From assembly GCF_020229735.1 (NCBI RefSeq), contig NZ_CP083455.1, positions 2,445,001 through 2,509,000 of the forward strand: a DNA stretch of 64,000 nt, read 5' to 3'. The notes beneath the pieces were generated by a model. That model was given only the letters and a program-made list of their open reading frames with translations, searched no databases and was not told the origin of the DNA. Made by a program: the position numbers and the translations under genes. Below are positions 59,351-64,000 of the stretch, piece by piece; the first letter of the stretch is position 1, and the number at the start of each line of letters is the position of its first letter. Origin of the DNA: Deinococcus taeanensis (GTDB taxonomy: Bacteria; Deinococcota; Deinococci; Deinococcales; Deinococcaceae).

Positions 59351-59400
59351 CAGCGGGCTCCGGCGGCGCCGAGCGCCGTCTGTACAGTGTGTTTCCTCAT
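59350..59400 (-). CDS. 16-codon leader ORF coupled to the TerC gene
   Basis: AGAGGA, six bases, then ATG; the peptide is MRKHTVQTALGAAGAR. Its TGA overlaps the TerC ATG as TGATG. The TerC gene itself has no separate ribosome site, so translation probably depends on this ORF. A CGGCGC/GCGCCG hairpin lies within its last codons. Upstream, the leader contains an AGCCGCC/GGCGGCT hairpin and TACACT at 59467-59462 as a -10 candidate. Confidence 0.55.
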   Translation of the reverse strand: MRKHTVQTALGAAGAR

Positions 59401-59567
59401 GTCAGTTCCTCTGGCCCCACAGCCGCCTCAGGGGCGGCTCAAGAGGCGCGGTGTCCGGGTCAGTGTACCGAATGACCCTGCGGCCGACCTGCGGTGTTCG
59501 TGAACGTTTTGCACGCAAGGCCGGCACGCGACGGGGGACACCGGTGGAGGGCACGTGCCGGGCGGGT

Positions 59568-60236
<669 letters not shown>

Positions 60237-60915
60237 AACGCTCCAGGGTACCGCACGCCGCTCAGGGCCGGTACGGTGCGGGCAGTTGACCCATCACTGA
60301 GGGGCGTGTCAGGAGGCTGCAGGCCGCCCAGCGGTCGTCCAGCTCACCGCCTTGCCGGTGGGGTAGGGCCGCACGGAGCAGGGGCGCCCACTAAGCCGGG
60401 CGCGGTCCTTGTCAGGAGCGGCACGTCCGCGTATCTGCGATTCACGTGACCGGGTCGGCTGGTCGCGTGCACTTGAAGTCCAGCAGGCCAGTCCAGTGGG
60501 TGACCTCCCCGTGGATCAGCCGCCGGGGTCACGCCGGCCCGGGCGGTGCAGGCCCGGCGCGGATGTCAGCGGTGCAGCGCGACCTCCTGCGGACAACGCT
60601 CGGGAGTCGCCGTCCGCATCACTCCGGTGCAGGTCTCCGGCTGGAGGCCCATTTCATCGGGCAGGGTTGGGCCGGGGGCGGGCAGCGCACGGGCAGGGCG
60701 AGCGTGCGGGAGCCGGGACCCAGCCGTGCAGGATTCACAGTGCCCCGGCTGCCGGGCAGGGCCGCGTTTCAGGGTGGGCCGGTTCGGCCCGCCTGACGCC
60801 ACGCGGCGCAGCACGGGCACGTCCGGGCCGTGAAGCACATGCCGGTGGCTCAGGCGAATACACCTACCCTGCGGTTGGGGGTGCGCAGTGCCAGTCGTGG
60901 CTCAGGCGGGCGGCG
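60237..60915. other. 679-base region without recognised gene
   Basis: GC-rich on both strands with long overlapping open frames of arginine-rich, low-complexity translation, typical of non-coding GC-rich DNA. No domain, promoter or RNA signature stood out. The last 100 bases lie downstream of the minus-strand MBL gene. Confidence 0.4.
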
Positions 60916-61932
60916 TCATGCGCGCGTGAACAGCGCCGCGCCGTCCTCGCGGGCCGTTTCGGTCAGCTGACCGCGCGTGGTGAGGTGCTCGGCGAGAGCG
61001 GCGGTCTGGTCGAGCAGCAGCACCGCCTGCATGGTCCGCAGGCGCGGGTGCAGGAGGCCGAGCAGGTCGTGGATGGTGACGGGGCGCGTGGTGGCCTCAA
61101 GGAGGAGGCGGAGCTTGTCGGCGTACCGGTCGCGCAGCGCCTGAATGCGGCCCCGCCAGTTGGGCATGGGGCCGTCGTGCCCGCCCAGGGCGAGGGTCAC
61201 GCCGTGCAGGGTTTCGGTGCGGTCCAGTGAGCTCAGGTAGGCGGTGAGGCCAGCGCCGCGCTGGAAGCGGCCTGGCATCAGGGGTGGGGAATTGAGGGGC
61301 AGCAGGTGATCGGCGCTGAGCAGCAGGTCGTGCAGGCGCAGGCACAGCTGGTTGCCTTCATGACCGGGGGTGTGAATCACCTGGAAGACGCTGTCGAGGG
61401 TGTCGCCGTCGTGCAGGGGAGTGGCGACCAGAACGCCGCGCGGCAGCAGAGGGGTGCGGCCGCGCCGCCGGATGCGGGTATCGAGTTCGCTGCCAGCGGG
61501 CAGCCCCAGCCAGGCGGCCTGCGCGTCGGGCGCGGTGAGCCAGGCGTGTGCCAGGGCGTCCGGGTGTTCAATGAGGGGCGCCGCTCCGTGGTACGCGGCG
61601 GCGGGCGCGTGGGTCAGCTCACGCAGGGCGCTCAGGCCCCCGACGTGGTCCGGGTGGGGGTGGGTGATGATGATGCGGCGCAGGGCGTCCCAGGTCACGG
61701 CCTCGCCGTGTTCGCTTCGGACCCTGCTGAACGCCGCGGTCAGGTCCGCGAGACTGTCCGGGTGGTGGCTGCCGGTGTCCACCAGCGCGGTGTAGGCGGG
61801 GGCCTGCGGGTCGCCCAGTACGGTGAGGTACACGTTGGCCTGGAAGTGCGGGAAGGCCCGCACCGGGAGGGTGTACACGCGCGCTCCGCCGCTCGTGGTA
61901 TGCCGCGTGGGGGTCGGAGCGGCGTCGGTCAT
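60916..61932 (-). CDS. MBL-fold (metallo-beta-lactamase superfamily) hydrolase
   Basis: A 338-residue metal hydrolase. The zinc motif HPHPDH is at residues 91-96 (THPHPDHVGGL), with later His in TPGHEGNQ and the Asp in LLSADHLLPL. The C-terminal part (from about 250) is helical, as in lactonase- or thioesterase-like members. TAGAGT six bases before the ATG indicates a leaderless mRNA. The substrate is unknown. Confidence 0.88.
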   Translation of the reverse strand: MTDAAPTPTRHTTSGGARVYTLPVRAFPHFQANVYLTVLGDPQAPAYTALVDTGSHHPDSLADLTAAFSRVRSEHGEAVTWDALRRIIITHPHPDHVGGLSALRELTHAPAAAYHGAAPLIEHPDALAHAWLTAPDAQAAWLGLPAGSELDTRIRRRGRTPLLPRGVLVATPLHDGDTLDSVFQVIHTPGHEGNQLCLRLHDLLLSADHLLPLNSPPLMPGRFQRGAGLTAYLSSLDRTETLHGVTLALGGHDGPMPNWRGRIQALRDRYADKLRLLLEATTRPVTIHDLLGLLHPRLRTMQAVLLLDQTAALAEHLTTRGQLTETAREDGAALFTRA

Positions 61933-62204
61933 GGCCTGACTCTAGCCGCAGTGCCCTGTCCTGTGCCCCTGCCCGGCAGTCAGGACCTGTTCGGCTGCCG
62001 GGCGCACGGCCTGATGGCAGACTTGGTACCCTGCCGGCACGGAACACACCAGCCCAGTCTCACCACGGTGGGTTCAGGGGCGGCCGTATAGGCCCAGCCC
62101 TGACAGTGGCCCGCCCGGGTTGCTGGCCTGGCGTGCGGGTGAGGATGCCTGCCAGCGGTTCTCCCTCTCCGGGTAGGTGTACTCACGGACGGCCGGTGGG
62201 CCGC

Positions 62205-62864
62205 TCAGCCTTCAGGCAGGCGGCGTACGGGAAGCTTCACCCAGCCGCGGCGGGACAGCCAGCGCAGCGCCACCACGACGAGCGCGCCGCTGAACTGGGC
62301 CTGAAATGGCGTGACGTGTGCGGACAGGATCCACACGGTCAAGGCGCCGGCGGCGGCGGCTGTGGCGTACAGCTGCTCGCTGCGGTACATGATTTCCGGA
62401 ACTTCGTTGGCGATCAGGTCGCGGATCACGCCGCCGCCCACGCCGGAGAGCATGCCGGTGAACACCACGCCCAGCGGCCCCAGTCCGAAGTTGATGGCGC
62501 CGACTGCGCCGGACGCCGCGAACAGCGCCAGGCCCGCTGTATCGAACACGCTGAGGGTGCGCTCGAAACGCGCGAGGCGCGCGCCGAACAGGAAGGCCAG
62601 TGCGGACCCCAGCAGCGCCGCCCACAGGTACGATTCGTCCCGCAGGAACAGGGGTGGGGTCTGTCCGGTCAGGGTGTCGCGGATGGCGCCGCCGCCCACG
62701 GCGGTCACGCAGCCCAGCACGAGCACCCCGAACAGATCAAAGCGTTTGCGTACGCCCAGCAGTGCGCCGGACATGGCGAAAGCCAGCACGCCCAGCAGGT
62801 CCAGGGCGTGCAGGCCTGCTTCCAGGGTGACGGGAGCCCACAGGAGTTCATGCACGGCTTCCAC
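62205..62864 (-). CDS. TRIC/UPF0126 family cation channel-like protein
   Basis: A 219-residue membrane protein with about seven helices in two inverted repeats, each with a GGGxIRD motif ([13 protein letters not shown] and [13 protein letters not shown]), typical of bacterial TRIC/YicG proteins (potassium-selective trimeric channels). The first possible start is GTG 62864, but TACAGT lies immediately before it; GTG at 62855, seven bases after the box, would fit the leaderless rule better (216 residues). Confidence 0.88.
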   Translation of the reverse strand: MEAVHELLWAPVTLEAGLHALDLLGVLAFAMSGALLGVRKRFDLFGVLVLGCVTAVGGGAIRDTLTGQTPPLFLRDESYLWAALLGSALAFLFGARLARFERTLSVFDTAGLALFAASGAVGAINFGLGPLGVVFTGMLSGVGGGVIRDLIANEVPEIMYRSEQLYATAAAAGALTVWILSAHVTPFQAQFSGALVVVALRWLSRRGWVKLPVRRLPEG

Positions 62865-62989
62865 TGTAGAACCTGGGACGGTCGTCCCGGGCCGGCCCGA
62901 CTGGGTTCACGTGGACGCCGTGTGCAGCGGCGCGCGTGAGGTTTGCGGCGCAGGGTGCAGGTGGGTGGTGGCGGGTGAGGCGCTTGTGG

Positions 62990-62995
62990 TATACT
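62990..62995 (+). promoter_or_regulatory. Extended -10 promoter element of rpmF
   Basis: TGGTATACT: a TGn extension plus TATACT. No good -35 is visible. The leader RNA is about 78 bases long. Confidence 0.65.
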
Positions 62996-63006
62996 CCCCG
63001 CTGTTG

Positions 63007-63050
63007 TCTCGCCCGGGCGCTCCGGGACCGAGAATCGCGCCCCGGCGAGA
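63007..63050 (+). promoter_or_regulatory. Long leader stem-loop of rpmF
   Basis: TCTCGCC pairs with GGCGAGA (7 bp); after one C-C mismatch GGGCGC pairs with GCGCCC (6 bp); the 16-base loop has a GGGACCGAGAA core. It lies entirely in the 5' leader, a typical place for ribosomal-protein autoregulatory structures. Confidence 0.6.
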
Positions 63051-63078
63051 AACGCCGTGCGGCTCAGGAGAACCCATC

Positions 63079-63261
<183 letters not shown>

Positions 63262-63280
63262 CGACCCCCGCACTTATGGG

Positions 63281-63309
63281 ACGCCCCTGCTTACGCGGGG
63301 GCGTTTCTG
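63281..63309 (+). terminator. Intrinsic terminator of rpmF
   Basis: ACGCCCCTGC / GCGGGGGCGT stem (one T-G pair), four-base loop, followed by TTTCTGTTGT, about 20 bases after the stop. Confidence 0.8.
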
Positions 63310-63463
63310 TTGTGTTAAACAACGCTGGTTCCGCAGGTGGCCCTGCCACCTGCGCCAGTTCCCGCCCGGCGGGCGGCGCGGGGCCTGCCACTGCATACCG
63401 GTTGTCGCAGGGATCTGCCCGGAGTCCGTGTTAGGCGACGTTTTTCCTGTTCACTTCCTGTGC

Positions 63464-63492
63464 TTGACTCACCCTGCATACCGGGGTATATT
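63464..63492 (+). promoter_or_regulatory. Promoter upstream of the AIM24-family gene
   Basis: TTGACT (63464-63469) and TATATT (63487-63492), 17-base spacing, in a locally AT-rich stretch. Confidence 0.8.
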
Positions 63493-63501
63493 GTTTTTAT
63501 C

Positions 63502-63525
63502 ACCGTCCGCGAAGGGCGGGTTTTT
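63502..63525 (+). terminator. Attenuator-like hairpin just after the promoter
   Basis: CCGTCC and GGGCGG arms (one T-G pair) around GCGAA, then GTTTTTCGTTTTG. It starts only a few bases after the expected transcription start, so full-length transcripts need readthrough. Confidence 0.55.
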
Positions 63526-63602
63526 CGTTTTGTCCCAGCCTGGGACCACCCGGCCGCGTCGCCCCAGGGAACCCAGCTCATCTGGGGTCCGTAACGGCAG
63601 GT

Positions 63603-64000
63603 ATGGAATTCACCTGGAGGGGCAGCACGGAACGGGAACTGAGCGCGCAGGGCCACCGCCTGGAAGTCATCGAGTACAGCGCCGAACCCATGGAAGCCGC
63701 GCTGGTCGGGTACCACCAGACGCTCAGTCGCCCGGACCGCTGGCGGCAGCTGGCGGTGCACGTCTCCCCCGGTTCGGGTGTCGGCAACGCCGTGCTGGAG
63801 CCCGGCGCGCTGCAGTACCTGCGCGGCAACCTGGACATGCAGGCGGTGAACGCCGGAGGCGGCAGCGGTCTGGGCGGGTTCCTGCGCGGCGCAGTGACGG
63901 CCGCCGCGACCGGCGAGGGCCTGTACAAGACGGCCTTCAAGGGAAGCGGCGTGCTGTACACCGAGCCCACGCGCCTGCACCTGCTGCTGGGGGAACTGCA
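63603..64000 (+). CDS. AIM24-family protein, N-terminal part
   Basis: The first 132 codons; the gene runs past the window end. The translation starts [20 protein letters not shown] and contains [42 protein letters not shown] and GSGVLYTEP, matching the beta-helix-like AIM24 (DUF124) family, whose bacterial role is unclear. There is no signal peptide or Shine-Dalgarno close to the ATG (GGCAGGT only). Confidence 0.75.
   Translation, partial: MEFTWRGSTERELSAQGHRLEVIEYSAEPMEAALVGYHQTLSRPDRWRQLAVHVSPGSGVGNAVLEPGALQYLRGNLDMQAVNAGGGSGLGGFLRGAVTAAATGEGLYKTAFKGSGVLYTEPTRLHLLLGEL

Noticed and set aside
59350..59470. yybP-ykoY (manganese) riboswitch upstream of the TerC gene
   Set aside because: The leader has hairpins, but the conserved GGGGAGUA-type loop and the second metal loop are not present.
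60409..61230. A 273-codon plus-strand open frame after trmH
   Set aside because: Low-complexity Ala/Gly/Arg translation, partly antisense to the MBL gene, and no start signal.

Overview
The window reads as chromosomal DNA of a Deinococcus-type bacterium. It is GC-rich and dense with genes. The evidence is the gene content (short GidA-like protein beside trmB, bacterial RIO1 kinase, archaeal-type phosphoglycerate mutase, CitE-like lyase, BenE transporter, AIM24-family protein) and the start architecture: many genes have a -10 box (TAnnnT) only about 6-8 nt before an ATG or GTG, i.e. leaderless mRNAs, a known trait of Deinococcus. The genus is an inference; no rRNA or tRNA gene was found.

Layout. 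1-9.5 kb: end of a secreted S8 protease, cmk, a lipoprotein cyclophilin, a minus-strand RNA-modification cluster (GidA-like, trmB, a frameshifted methyltransferase), an RluA-like protein without the canonical catalytic Asp, a membrane GGDEF-GAF-HD-GYP protein, pyrE and a small HTH protein. 9.6-19 kb: RNase H-like protein, a wrecked GH31 alpha-glucosidase, a degenerate Nudix protein, an arginase-like orphan, three overlapping tandem double-GNAT genes, a PIG-L deacetylase and an M20 peptidase. 19-31 kb: S9 peptidase, an RGG-repeat protein, an orphan substrate-binding protein, a 40-codon ORF before a RIO kinase, VOC/33-codon ORF/CitE chain, an M16 protease pair, an M23 peptidase and a GNAT.

30-46 kb is a pentose/xylan utilisation locus. 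A minus-strand operon (xylR-xylB-xylA-galM-GNAT) diverges from a plus-strand cluster: a LacI-family regulator, an ABC sugar importer without its ATPase, and GH-A clan, GH1, GH43 and GH3 glycosidases. The xylR promoter overlaps an XylR-type operator; LacI-type operators sit in the lacI promoter and before the binding-protein gene. Secreted and cytoplasmic glycosidases would release xylose, the ABC system would import oligosaccharides, and GalM, XylA and XylB would feed the sugar into the pentose phosphate pathway.

46-64 kb: a frameshifted histidine phosphatase, a deaminase coupled to a GGDEF-ribbon-helix-helix fusion that diverges from groES-groEL, a gene-poor stretch (50.8-53.2 kb) holding an orphan protein and a strong candidate ncRNA, benE divergent from a MocR regulator with four direct repeats between them, a decayed FCP1/NLI-type phosphatase, apgM, terC with a 16-codon leader ORF, trmH, an MBL-fold hydrolase, a TRIC-type channel, rpmF with a structured leader, and an AIM24-family gene cut by the window end.

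The least expected features are the GGDEF-RHH fusion with palindromic sites in the groES intergenic region, the promoter-plus-terminator ncRNA unit near 52.8 kb, the RGG-repeat protein, and several short ORFs joined by 4-base overlaps or TGATG coupling.
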